Of a stretch of DNA of 64,000 nucleotides, positions 43,217-51,321 are shown one piece after another. The stretch comes from a virus. A program made the position numbers and the translations under genes. Numbering within the stretch: position 1 is the stretch's first letter; the number at the start of each line of letters is the position of its first letter. The notes under the pieces are model-generated. The model was not told the origin of the DNA. It saw only the letters and a list, made by a program, of their open reading frames with translations, and made no database searches. The DNA is taken from positions 1 through 64,000 of the IMG/VR virus record IMGVR_UViG_3300022935_000010. The stretch is one strand, 5' to 3'.

Positions 43217-44098
43217 TTGATGATACTAGGCAGGAATTTAAATCGGATAGGTTATACTAGCAAGGTAATTGGTCCAAAGACCAAGGACGTGTCTATTTTT
43301 GCCGAAACTGTGTTGGGACTAGTTTCAGAAAATCAAGAAAGAGGCATATCTGTTACCTGTATAGAGGTAGAACAAGGATTCCATCCTTTGGACTTTTCCG
43401 TCATCGAGGACGGTAGCCAGGAATCTGATGTTATCTGGGAAGTTTTCCAATTTTTGAAGTCAAATCGACATCGTCTTTTCTTCTTCCTGCCAAGTTACTA
43501 TTTTTTGGGGAGTCAAATTCCTGAAGTTGTAACTGGCACAAAAGAAGTCTTAAAATCCCTATCTGTATTCCTTGACCAGGTTGGTGTAAGGGAAACGTCT
43601 ATAATTCTTAGGATTGGTAGCGCTTATGGTGCAAGGAAGCCTACTATGGAAAGATTTTGTGATGTGATAGAAGGGCTTGAGAGTTCAATAGGTGAAAAGC
43701 TTTCGGTGTGTAATGACGAGAAGCCAAGCCTTTTTTCTGTAACCGATTTATTAAGTGGGATATTTTACAGGATTGGGATCCCTATAGTTTTTAGATTTTT
43801 ACCACATCAGTTTAATGCTGGTAGCCTTTCTACTAGGGAGGCTTACTTTCTAGCGGTTTCAACTTGGGTTAAAGGAAAGGTACCTATTTTTATGCATTCT
43901 GAATCCTCCGAGGTTGATGAGAATGGTATTTCCCTTTCCCCAGCACCCTCTGATTATCTAAGACATCGAATACCAACTTTTGGTTTAGAAATAGATGTCA
44001 TCATAGATCTCCCAACAGGATTGAATGGGTGTATGCATTACTTGGCTAATTCGATTTCTTTCAAGCCAATGGTAATCAACAAAATTGGAAAGAAATAA
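43217..44098 (+). CDS. UV-damage endonuclease, UvdE/UvsE-like, 293 aa
   Basis: The TIM-barrel UV endonuclease pattern is visible: GRNLNRIGYTSKV at the N terminus, SIILRIGSAYGARKPTMERF near 130-149, then SVCNDEKPSLFSVTDLL with the metal-binding Glu, GIPIVFRFLPHQFN near 195-208 (family: PVVFD-x-HH), FMHSESSE near 235-242 and EIDVIIDLPTG near 267-277. UvsE starts excision repair by nicking next to UV photoproducts. The His content of the barrel is reduced relative to typical family members, so activity should be checked. Confidence 0.75.
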   Translation: MMILGRNLNRIGYTSKVIGPKTKDVSIFAETVLGLVSENQERGISVTCIEVEQGFHPLDFSVIEDGSQESDVIWEVFQFLKSNRHRLFFFLPSYYFLGSQIPEVVTGTKEVLKSLSVFLDQVGVRETSIILRIGSAYGARKPTMERFCDVIEGLESSIGEKLSVCNDEKPSLFSVTDLLSGIFYRIGIPIVFRFLPHQFNAGSLSTREAYFLAVSTWVKGKVPIFMHSESSEVDENGISLSPAPSDYLRHRIPTFGLEIDVIIDLPTGLNGCMHYLANSISFKPMVINKIGKK

Positions 44099-44122
44099 TT
44101 TTTATTGTACGCTTCCTTTGCT

Positions 44123-44130
44123 TAGTTTTG
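44123..44130 (+). promoter_or_regulatory. Bacteroidetes-type -7 element TAGTTTTG before the Nei/Fpg gene
   Basis: It shares TTGCTTAGTTTTGT with the promoter of the ligase gene and is followed by TAAA as there. It lies 22 nt before the ATG. Confidence 0.6.
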
Positions 44131-44144
44131 TCTAAATTCTAAAT

Positions 44145-44939
44145 ATGCCGGAATTAGCTGAATTGAAATTAACCTCGGATTTTGTAAATCTAGCATCTGA
44201 GAATAAAGCCTTTACTCACATTAGTAAGAACCCGGACCACAAGTGGAATGAAATTGACTTTGGTGAGGATTTTACAATAGAATCCCAAAGTAGAGGAAAG
44301 GAAATTAAACTGGTGTTAAGATCTACACAAACAGATAGAACAAGTAATCTAATGATGACTATGGGTATGGGAGGGCATTTTCAATGGGCAAATCCAAGGG
44401 AAAGCATTAAGCACACACATCTTTTTTTCCATGCTAAAAATGGAGGACACCTAGCCTTTGTTGACGTTCGTAGATTTGGTAAATGGAAATGGGGAGATTG
44501 GAATAAAGATAGAGGCCCAGATCCTACCACCGAGTATTTTTTGTTCTGTAACAATATATTGAAGAATTTACATAAACTTGCTTTTGATCATCCTATCTAC
44601 GAGGTTTTAATGAATCAGAGATATTTCAATGGGATTGGGAATTACCTTAGAGCTGAAATATTGTTTCGAATACCCGATGAGGATCCGTTTGTTCCTGCAC
44701 GAGATTACATAAAGAGGAATACATGGGAGCTTTTTGAACTCTGTCGGGACATCCCAATTAAAGTTTATGAAATTGGTGGTGGTACTATAAAGGACTGGAA
44801 AAACCCTTTTGGGGAGGTTTCATCAGTTTCAGATCTTATGTTATGCTATGGAAATCCACATATGCTCAAAATTAAAGACAGAGGTGGGAGGATGTTCTGG
44901 TATGACCCAAAATGGAAAAGAATAGAATATGATAGATAA
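44145..44939 (+). CDS. Fpg/Nei-type DNA glycosylase, zincless NEIL1-like, 264 aa
   Basis: The N terminus MPELAELKL presents catalytic Pro2 and Glu3. MGMGGHFQW corresponds to the family's M-x-G motif, and YFNGIGNYLRAEILFRI near 164-180 is the helix-two-turn-helix. The C terminus (KIKDRGGRMFWYDPKWK) lacks the four zinc Cys and looks like the zincless finger of NEIL1 and the mimivirus Nei-like enzymes. It removes oxidised bases and cuts the strand. It has its own host-type promoter element and ends overlapping the exonuclease gene. Confidence 0.85.
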   Translation: MPELAELKLTSDFVNLASENKAFTHISKNPDHKWNEIDFGEDFTIESQSRGKEIKLVLRSTQTDRTSNLMMTMGMGGHFQWANPRESIKHTHLFFHAKNGGHLAFVDVRRFGKWKWGDWNKDRGPDPTTEYFLFCNNILKNLHKLAFDHPIYEVLMNQRYFNGIGNYLRAEILFRIPDEDPFVPARDYIKRNTWELFELCRDIPIKVYEIGGGTIKDWKNPFGEVSSVSDLMLCYGNPHMLKIKDRGGRMFWYDPKWKRIEYDR

Positions 44940-45636
44940 AAGAATTTTAGAGAATTGTCTCTTCTTAGATGTTGAGACTGCAACAGGCTGTCCTGATTTT
45001 GAAACCCTGTCTGAGGTGGATCCTAGACTAGCGGAACTTTGGAAAAAGAGAGCAAAATACTACAGAACTGTATACGAGGATATGAACGGACTTGCTACTT
45101 CTGAGATTTATAAAGAAAAAGCAACTCTGGAGCCGGAATTTTCAAAAGTAGTTTGTGTGTCCTTTGGTGTACATCAAGAGAATGGGCAGTTTCGTATGAC
45201 TTCCTTCTACGGAGAGGACGAGGAAGATATTCTCATGAAGACTGCTAAGGTTTTTAATAATGCTCTTGCTAAGAACATGAAGCTCGCAGGACATAATATA
45301 AAGGGCTTTGATATTCCCTGCCTTGGTAAGAGGATGATTTATAAACTAAGTTCTCCTGTGCTTCCACAAAACCTTGTTATTTGGGACAAAAAGCCATGGG
45401 AGATTCCATATTTGGATACGTCGGAGGTTTTCTCATTTGGTAGTTGGTCGCACCAAAAGTACCTTTCACTAGACCTTCTTGCTTGTTCGTTAGGAGTTGA
45501 CTCCCCTAAGGGTGATATGGACGGATCTAAGGTTAGTGAAGCCTACTGGAATGATAGAGATTTTGAAAAGATTAAAGAATATTGTGAAAGGGATGTCCAA
45601 ACCGTAATAGACGTCCTAAACAAAGTAGCAACATAG
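44929..45636 (+). CDS. DEDDy 3'-5' exonuclease, PolB proofreading-like, 235 aa
   Basis: Exo I is FLDVETATG near 12-20, Exo II is GHNIKGFDIPCL near 121-132 and Exo III is EYCERDVQTV near 218-227 with the Tyr of the DEDDy type. There is no polymerase part, so this is a stand-alone exonuclease similar to the predicted PolB-like 3'-5' exonucleases. It overlaps the glycosylase gene by 11 nt, suggesting a shared repair or proofreading role. Confidence 0.82.
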   Translation: MIDKRILENCLFLDVETATGCPDFETLSEVDPRLAELWKKRAKYYRTVYEDMNGLATSEIYKEKATLEPEFSKVVCVSFGVHQENGQFRMTSFYGEDEEDILMKTAKVFNNALAKNMKLAGHNIKGFDIPCLGKRMIYKLSSPVLPQNLVIWDKKPWEIPYLDTSEVFSFGSWSHQKYLSLDLLACSLGVDSPKGDMDGSKVSEAYWNDRDFEKIKEYCERDVQTVIDVLNKVAT

Positions 45637-45660
45637 AATTTCCTTTTTCTATTTCCTTCG

Positions 45661-45701
45661 GGGATTGTTTGGATATATAAAGTCCAAATAATCCCTTTTT
45701 T
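45661..45701 (+). terminator. Terminator hairpin containing a late promoter motif in its loop
   Basis: A 13-bp stem (45661-45673 with 45683-45695, one G-T pair) and six T form a strong terminator for the upstream repair operon. GATATATAA (45672-45680) begins at the end of the left stem and runs through the 9-nt loop. Confidence 0.8.
45672..45680 (+). promoter_or_regulatory. Late promoter motif GATATATAA in a terminator loop
   Basis: The motif starts 30 nt before the GTG start at 45702. Terminator and promoter share the same bases, so one element separates the two operons. Confidence 0.6.
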
Positions 45702-46493
45702 GTGGGCGCAGTTTTAGATTTTAACAGATTTGTTTTAAATGAGGATAAGATTGGTTCTTTTTATAACGATGAACTAAATCCAAAGTTCTGGGACAAATAC
45801 AAAAACAAGAATGGTGAAACCCAATGGGTCTTTGATAGGCTAGTAAGAAAAAAGCTGCTTAAGATAGCCGAAGACTTCTATGAAAAATATAGTGATCTAT
45901 TGGGAGACCTACCTATCGAGGATATACAACTCACTGGATCACTAGCTAATTTTAACTATACAGATAAGTCAGATCTTGATGTTCACGTGCTGGTTGACTT
46001 TAATAAGGTAAAGTCAAAACCAGAGATGGTAAAAGCAGCAGTTGATGGTATTAGGTTTGTTTGGAATCTAAGACATGATGTTGTTATTAGAAACCATGAC
46101 GTTGAGCTTTATCTCCAGAATATACACGAGCCACATACAGCTTCTGGCCTTTATTCCCTGCTTAATGATAAGTGGATTAGAAAACCAAAGTTTGATCCCC
46201 CGGAGGTAGACGAGCAAGATGTAAGAAAGAAGTTTGATGGATTAGCATCCGAGATTAATCAAATGGAATCAAAGCTTGTTATTTCTGCATCACTTCCCAA
46301 AGATGCAAAGGAGATGTATAAAAGACTTCTTAGGCTGAAGGAGAAGATACAGAAAATGAGAAAAGACGGACTTTCAAAGGACGGAGAATTCTCGATAGGT
46401 AACCTCGCCTTTAAAATGCTAAGAAACGAGGGATATATAAGTAAGCTCATAGATTTAATTTCAAAAGCTTACGCTAGAATTTATTCAGAGTAA
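45702..46493 (+). CDS. Nucleotidyltransferase with capsid-targeting-like N terminus, 263 aa
   Basis: The start is GTG at 45702, directly after a terminator T run. The N terminus reads AVLDFNRFVLNE, resembling T4 targeting peptides (YQEFIAE) with a cleavage-type L-N-E at 12-14. A minimal nucleotidyltransferase core follows: Gly79-Ser80 and Asp91-x-Asp93 in SDLDVHVLVDF, with a third acidic strand in HDVELYLQNI near 130-140. Such enzymes transfer NMP to proteins, RNA or small molecules. Packaged in the head and injected, it could modify a host target, like T4 Alt with ADP-ribose (inference). Confidence 0.72.
   Translation: MGAVLDFNRFVLNEDKIGSFYNDELNPKFWDKYKNKNGETQWVFDRLVRKKLLKIAEDFYEKYSDLLGDLPIEDIQLTGSLANFNYTDKSDLDVHVLVDFNKVKSKPEMVKAAVDGIRFVWNLRHDVVIRNHDVELYLQNIHEPHTASGLYSLLNDKWIRKPKFDPPEVDEQDVRKKFDGLASEINQMESKLVISASLPKDAKEMYKRLLRLKEKIQKMRKDGLSKDGEFSIGNLAFKMLRNEGYISKLIDLISKAYARIYSE
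46432..46440 (+). promoter_or_regulatory. GATATATAA inside the nucleotidyltransferase gene
   Basis: It lies within coding sequence 80 nt before the next ATG, farther than usual. It may serve the 899-aa gene or be chance. Confidence 0.3.
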
Positions 46494-46511
46494 AAACTTT
46501 ATTAGAATAGC

Positions 46512-49211
46512 ATGATACTAGTATTTAGAAAGGGCCTTGAATATAATGGGAGCATGAACGGCCTCCCAGAAAACCAAGACGAGAACATTTTCCCAATCAT
46601 GTCGGTTCCTCTTGATTTAGAGGGCGAAGAAACTGACCTTAATGATTTTCAATGGTGGGCATATTCTGACAAGTGGAATGAGTGGCTAAAAGATAACCCA
46701 AGAGAATGGAAAGCTGAATCTCATGACGTGAGGTTTGATAAGGCTGAGCAAATTTTAGAAGGTATAGTAACTGCTAAAAATCCTGTTACCGAATACGTTT
46801 CCCACCAGGCTAAGAGTTTATGGAAAAACGGTGAGGTTTCTTCCTTTTCTGATTATGTAAAAATGTTAGAAGCAGAAAGCACATCTGGATCTAGAGATGC
46901 TGCTAAGAAGTTTATTAAACTCGGGTATGCTTTAGAAAAACTTTCAAAAGAAGGAAAGCTTAAAGACGTCTTAAAGATGGAAGATCTCGAAGATGATAAG
47001 GAATATGCGGTTGTTGTCGATCCAATGACCGAGAGCGGTGACCCAGTTCAAGAGGCAAGACAGGCTTTGAGAATAAAGAAAATTGGGGATTCTGCCGGTA
47101 TCATTATAGCTGAGGTTGATTACAGCATCCCATTGGGTGAAGTAGAGGACACTAAGGATTTCATGGACAAGGTCGCAGAATTTGCTAAAGATGTAGCAAT
47201 TGGAGGTGCAGGTCTTGCGGCACTTTATGGTGTAGCTCAAGTAGCTGGGTCTCTGTTCTTAGGATGGCAACTTTTAAAAGGAGCACGTGGTATTTACCGT
47301 ACGCTCGGAAGGGCTAGAAGAATTCATAGCGCTGTTGCCGGTGCAAGAACTGCAGGAGCACCTGCTTGGAACACGGTTAGATCTTTTGCTACAAGAGCTT
47401 TTACAAGAAGAGCAGGGGCACAAGCAGTTGCAAATGCTGCTAGAATTACCTTACCTTCCGGTGCATTTGTTGAGGGCGGATTAGCTTACTCTACAAGAGC
47501 AACTGGAAATGTTCTTTTAAAAGGTGCAGCAGAAAAATCCGTTAAGTCAGCAGCACAAAGACTGGTAGCTCAAGGCGGAGCAAGAGCGGCAACAGCAGTA
47601 GCTGGTAGAGGAGCTGTAGCTGCTGGTGCAAGCTCAGCTGTAGCTGCTGAAGCTTCTAATCCAGTCGGATGGATTTTGCTAGCAGCTCAGGCAGTCGGTT
47701 CTGGAATTAATCAACTATGGAATTGGTATAGTGATAAACAAGCACCTAGGTACGGTGAAGTTGAGGACTTTGCATATGGAAGTTTTAATCCTAAAAATAT
47801 TCCTGTAGGAAAGGCAATAACCGTTTGCTGGACTAGCGACGGTGGTGCAGGATGGGGTGAATATATCCTGGATATCTTAACTATGTCTAAGGATGATACT
47901 AGAACAACTATGGAATTGGTCAAACTTGGTGAGTTTGATGATAGGTCAGTTTTTGTAATGCTTCAAGTAAACTCAGAAATGTTTGAAAAGGCTATGAAGG
48001 ATAACGACCTTATACTACTGTCTTTTGCTAACAATGATAAATTTGAAAGAGGAACATTTGATAATGATGATCTGGAATTCCAAACTATAGTTATTCCTGA
48101 TATTACTGAACTTACAATTGGTACATCCTTTGTTGGATACTCAACATGGACCGAAATGAAAGAGGCTTATAAAGAGAGCCCTGATAGCCCAATTTACGTA
48201 CCAAGCGGAGCAAGAAAGGATTATCAATTCCATTACACAGACAAGGACGGAAACGATGTAAATGTAACTGGAACCCTTGTAAATGAAAATGAGATAAGTG
48301 ACACAGTCCTACAGGATTTAGTTCCTGGTGCAGCTGGTGCTGTTGAGGAATCTGCTAGTCCCGGTCTAGATTATTCGCACCTGGTAAATGAAAGCAAGGT
48401 ATTATCATTCAACGACTTCTCAAATAGAGCTAATCCTATAATGGAAGAAGACGAAAACTCTCCAGAAGAAGATGGGAATACAGAAAATGCTGAGAGTACA
48501 GAATCCACTGAATCCACAGAAGGGAATACTTACGAGGAAGATTTGCTAACCTCTCTTTCTGCTGCATCTCCACTCGAGACAGAATATAGTCAAATACCAG
48601 TATTAGCATATAGAGTTAATAGAATAAGTTTTGTCGACCCAACTGTTAATGAAGATGTTGATCAGTTTAACTACTTTATAATCGGCGAGCAAAGTATGGA
48701 TCCTAAACCAAATCAGCCAATCCTGGTTGAATCCGCTTCGGAGGATGCTATTGAAGAACCTAGATTTGGATTGAAAACATACGTACCTCCAGTAGAGGAT
48801 GATGAAAAAAAGGATGATAAGGAAGATGAGATTGATGACCCTGAAGTAATTGATATCGAAGACGTCGATGAACCATCATCTAAAATGGTAAGAACACAAA
48901 GAGGCGATGTTCAAATAAAAAGCAAATCAGGATCCCTAACTATTAAAGATAGAGAAATGGAAGGTGGCATTAACATCTTTGATGAATTTGCAAACTCTAG
49001 CTTGAAGAAAAAACTTAATATCGATGATTGGAAAAACATAACTAGCGTAAAGGTTAGGTATGATAATGAGGGAGAACCTAAAAAGGTAATTTTGAAAAAC
49101 AGGTTTGCAAAAGTTGGTGATAGGAGAAGGGTTTTACAGAAAGGGGAGCAAGGATTTGAATCTGCTTTAAAATTTGCAGAGTCTGTAGAAGATGGTATAT
49201 CTTTCTCCTGA
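46512..49211 (+). CDS. Large virion protein with Ala-rich hydrophobic region, 899 aa
   Basis: Residues about 210-410 are Ala/Gly-rich with several amphipathic or membrane-like helices (for example AGLAALYGVAQVAGSLFLGW and GWILLAAQAVGSGINQLWNW) separated by Arg-rich loops. Motifs like the N-terminal targeting peptides occur internally: SSFSDYVKMLEAES (111-123) and SKVLSFNDFSN followed by PIMEE near 627-645, possible gp21 cleavage points. The part between is beta-rich; the C-terminal 270 residues are acidic. A second Met lies at residue 15. It sits between the nucleotidyltransferase and prohead protease, so it is probably an internal or ejection protein. No family recognised. Confidence 0.6.
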   Translation: MILVFRKGLEYNGSMNGLPENQDENIFPIMSVPLDLEGEETDLNDFQWWAYSDKWNEWLKDNPREWKAESHDVRFDKAEQILEGIVTAKNPVTEYVSHQAKSLWKNGEVSSFSDYVKMLEAESTSGSRDAAKKFIKLGYALEKLSKEGKLKDVLKMEDLEDDKEYAVVVDPMTESGDPVQEARQALRIKKIGDSAGIIIAEVDYSIPLGEVEDTKDFMDKVAEFAKDVAIGGAGLAALYGVAQVAGSLFLGWQLLKGARGIYRTLGRARRIHSAVAGARTAGAPAWNTVRSFATRAFTRRAGAQAVANAARITLPSGAFVEGGLAYSTRATGNVLLKGAAEKSVKSAAQRLVAQGGARAATAVAGRGAVAAGASSAVAAEASNPVGWILLAAQAVGSGINQLWNWYSDKQAPRYGEVEDFAYGSFNPKNIPVGKAITVCWTSDGGAGWGEYILDILTMSKDDTRTTMELVKLGEFDDRSVFVMLQVNSEMFEKAMKDNDLILLSFANNDKFERGTFDNDDLEFQTIVIPDITELTIGTSFVGYSTWTEMKEAYKESPDSPIYVPSGARKDYQFHYTDKDGNDVNVTGTLVNENEISDTVLQDLVPGAAGAVEESASPGLDYSHLVNESKVLSFNDFSNRANPIMEEDENSPEEDGNTENAESTESTESTEGNTYEEDLLTSLSAASPLETEYSQIPVLAYRVNRISFVDPTVNEDVDQFNYFIIGEQSMDPKPNQPILVESASEDAIEEPRFGLKTYVPPVEDDEKKDDKEDEIDDPEVIDIEDVDEPSSKMVRTQRGDVQIKSKSGSLTIKDREMEGGINIFDEFANSSLKKKLNIDDWKNITSVKVRYDNEGEPKKVILKNRFAKVGDRRRVLQKGEQGFESALKFAESVEDGISFS

Positions 49212-49245
49212 TAAAAAAACGTCAAATTTTCTGAAAAAGAAAATG

Positions 49246-49254
49246 GATATATAA
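49246..49254 (+). promoter_or_regulatory. Candidate late promoter motif GATATATAA before the prohead protease
   Basis: It starts 34 nt before the ATG. The extended form GATATATAAAGTT recurs at 49912 inside the same gene. Confidence 0.7.
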
Positions 49255-49279
49255 AGTTAAATAATAGCAAAGTCAAGAA

Positions 49280-51295
49280 ATGAACGAGTCTTTATTGAAT
49301 GGGAACCTTCTCTTCATCCTTGAAAAGCAAGAAAATAATCTTGCAGTTTCAAAGGACGGTAACTCGGATGGTGGTGGTTATATACTCAAAGGTATTGCTG
49401 CTCAGTTTGGGAAAGAGAATAATAACAATAGAATATACGAGGAAGGTGAATACCTACCTCACCTTGAGTACCTAAAGGATAAGATAGGACAAAAGAGATT
49501 AGTTGGTGAATTAGATCACCCTGAAAAATTCGACGTATCTCTTAAAAACATTTCTCACGTTGTAGAAGATCTTGTTTATGACAAGGACGGAAGAGTATTA
49601 AACATTAAGGTTCGTTTGCTTGACACACCAGCTGGACAAATTGCTAAGAAATTAGTTGATGCTGGTATACCTCTTTCTATTTCTTCTAGAGCAGCTGGAA
49701 ATGTAGGTCCAGATAAGAAGGTACAGATCAAAAAGATCTTTACTTATGATTTGGTTGCAGATCCAGGTTTCCAAGACGCTCAACTCGAGAGAGTTTATGA
49801 AAGCGCTGGATTTGATGCTTTTGAATTTGAAGAAAGATCAAAAAAATCCGTTGTTAACAACTTAGAGTGTGTAAATGAGTCACTAGGTATAGAAAATGAA
49901 TCTGGGGTAAAGATATATAAAGTTGAAAATAGCGAAGAATTCGAAAAAATCCTTAATCAAGAAAAAAATAAATCCAACATTATGGAGGCCAACAAAGAAT
50001 ATGTTACTGCTGACGAGCTTAATAAGTATTCTATCTTTTTGAAAAATAAGATGGATGAGCTGGAAACGCAGATTTCTGAAATGAAACAACAAGAAGCTCA
50101 AGTTTCCGAGAGCGAAAGTGAATCTGTAGATTGCAAAGCTTTGGAGGAAAGAGTTGCTAAGCTAGAAAAGTACTCCGAGTATCTTGCTGAAAATCTAGAA
50201 AGTGCTATTAAGTACGGTGAGTATTTGTCAGAAAACCTAGATAGCAGCATTACGTATTCTAAGTACCTTGCTGAGAATCTAGACAAGACTATCTCTTATT
50301 CTAAGTATTTGGCCGAAAATGTTGATAAGGGTATTTCTTACACTGAATATGTAGCTGAGAATGTTGATAAGACTATCGACTATTCTAAGTATTTGGCAGA
50401 AAAACTAGATGATGGTATTCAATATACAGAATACGTGGCTGAAAATCTTGATAAGAATATCGCTTACTCTGAATACTTAGCAGAAAATGTTGATAAGAAC
50501 ATTGCTTACTCTGAGTATTTGGCAGAGAATCTAGATAAGGGTATTTCTTACTCTGAATATCTAGCAGAAAACTTAGATAAGGGAATAGCTTACTCTGAGT
50601 ACATTGCAGAAAAACTAGATCAAGGAATAAACTACACTGAGTACCTAGCAGAAAACCTAAATAAAGGTATTGCTTACTCAGATTATTTAGCTGAAAAGCT
50701 AAATGGAAATATAGCTAACACTGAAGCTATACACGAAAGCGTTAAAGCAGAAAACTCGCCAACACTTAACGAAAGTGCTAGGGAAAATGCTGAAAGCGCA
50801 TCTAAAACTGAATTGGTTGAATCAGGATTTGCTGGAGATTATGAAAATCTCGGAAGCAAGATTGATTCTCTAATTGAATCAGTCAAAACACAAAAGACTG
50901 AGGAAAATATAAATGAGGCACAAACGAAAGTTGAGCCGACTGCTCAAACACAAAAAGCAGATGAGGCAATCAACGAAGCCGAAGAAGAAACATTGGCAGG
51001 ATCATCAGGTCACAAATTTATTGATGAAATGCCAGAAGATTACTCTCCGATTTGGGAGTCACTAAATGAAAGTCAAAAGCAATCAGTAATTGCACAATCA
51101 GCTTTCTATAACTTAGAGACTGCTTATCAGATCAAGAACTTCTGGTCAACTCGTCAGCTTGGTGCTAAACCAGTAGGACTTCAGAAACTTCAAGAGAGCC
51201 AAGAAACACCAGAGCCTAAGACGGCTACTAACCCTCAGGGGTATTCAAACGATTACCTTAATTGGGTCGCTAAGTCGCTCGAAGGTAAGTTTTAA
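49280..51295 (+). CDS. Prohead protease (gp21-like) fused to scaffold-like region, 671 aa
   Basis: Residues 1-175 are a T4 gp21-type serine protease: GELDHPEKFD with His80, NISHVVEDLV, and PLSISSRAAG (131-140) carrying the catalytic Ser, 55 residues after the His as in T4. The N terminus NLLFILE resembles a self-cleavage site. From about 235 the protein is acidic and helical, with 13 consecutive 14-residue repeats (consensus Y-S-E-Y-L-A-E-N-L-D-K-G-I-x) at 297-478, as expected for a prohead core scaffold (T4 gp22 is a separate gene). A late-type motif at 49912 and Met235 (49982) could give a separate scaffold product. Confidence 0.88.
   Translation: MNESLLNGNLLFILEKQENNLAVSKDGNSDGGGYILKGIAAQFGKENNNNRIYEEGEYLPHLEYLKDKIGQKRLVGELDHPEKFDVSLKNISHVVEDLVYDKDGRVLNIKVRLLDTPAGQIAKKLVDAGIPLSISSRAAGNVGPDKKVQIKKIFTYDLVADPGFQDAQLERVYESAGFDAFEFEERSKKSVVNNLECVNESLGIENESGVKIYKVENSEEFEKILNQEKNKSNIMEANKEYVTADELNKYSIFLKNKMDELETQISEMKQQEAQVSESESESVDCKALEERVAKLEKYSEYLAENLESAIKYGEYLSENLDSSITYSKYLAENLDKTISYSKYLAENVDKGISYTEYVAENVDKTIDYSKYLAEKLDDGIQYTEYVAENLDKNIAYSEYLAENVDKNIAYSEYLAENLDKGISYSEYLAENLDKGIAYSEYIAEKLDQGINYTEYLAENLNKGIAYSDYLAEKLNGNIANTEAIHESVKAENSPTLNESARENAESASKTELVESGFAGDYENLGSKIDSLIESVKTQKTEENINEAQTKVEPTAQTQKADEAINEAEEETLAGSSGHKFIDEMPEDYSPIWESLNESQKQSVIAQSAFYNLETAYQIKNFWSTRQLGAKPVGLQKLQESQETPEPKTATNPQGYSNDYLNWVAKSLEGKF
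49912..49920 (+). promoter_or_regulatory. Late promoter motif inside the protease-scaffold gene
   Basis: GATATATAAAGTT-GAAAATAGC here and GATATATAAAGTT-AAATAATAGC at 49246 are nearly identical over more than 20 nt. It lies 70 nt upstream of in-frame ATG 49982. Confidence 0.5.
49982..51295 (+). CDS. Possible nested scaffold product from internal ATG, 437 aa
   Basis: ATG at 49982 follows an A-rich leader (AAATCCAACATT) similar to those of other genes here and opens exactly at the start of the helical scaffold part (MEANKEYVTADELNKYSIFL), after the protease domain. With an upstream internal promoter motif it could produce a free gp22-like core protein in excess over the protease fusion, as needed for prohead cores. 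This is an inference; the same frame is also the C-terminal part of the fusion. Confidence 0.4.
   Translation: MEANKEYVTADELNKYSIFLKNKMDELETQISEMKQQEAQVSESESESVDCKALEERVAKLEKYSEYLAENLESAIKYGEYLSENLDSSITYSKYLAENLDKTISYSKYLAENVDKGISYTEYVAENVDKTIDYSKYLAEKLDDGIQYTEYVAENLDKNIAYSEYLAENVDKNIAYSEYLAENLDKGISYSEYLAENLDKGIAYSEYIAEKLDQGINYTEYLAENLNKGIAYSDYLAEKLNGNIANTEAIHESVKAENSPTLNESARENAESASKTELVESGFAGDYENLGSKIDSLIESVKTQKTEENINEAQTKVEPTAQTQKADEAINEAEEETLAGSSGHKFIDEMPEDYSPIWESLNESQKQSVIAQSAFYNLETAYQIKNFWSTRQLGAKPVGLQKLQESQETPEPKTATNPQGYSNDYLNWVAKSLEGKF
50168..50713 (+). repeat. Thirteen tandem 42-nt units encoding 14-residue repeats
   Basis: Every unit is exactly 14 codons, with Tyr at 2 and 5, Ala-Glu (Ser-Glu in unit 2) at 7-8 and Ile at 14. 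The DNA differs between units more than the protein, indicating older age and selection on the peptide. The spacing of two heptads suits a long coiled coil. Confidence 0.92.
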
Positions 51296-51321
51296 AAACT
51301 AAAAAAATAAAAGATAGTAAA

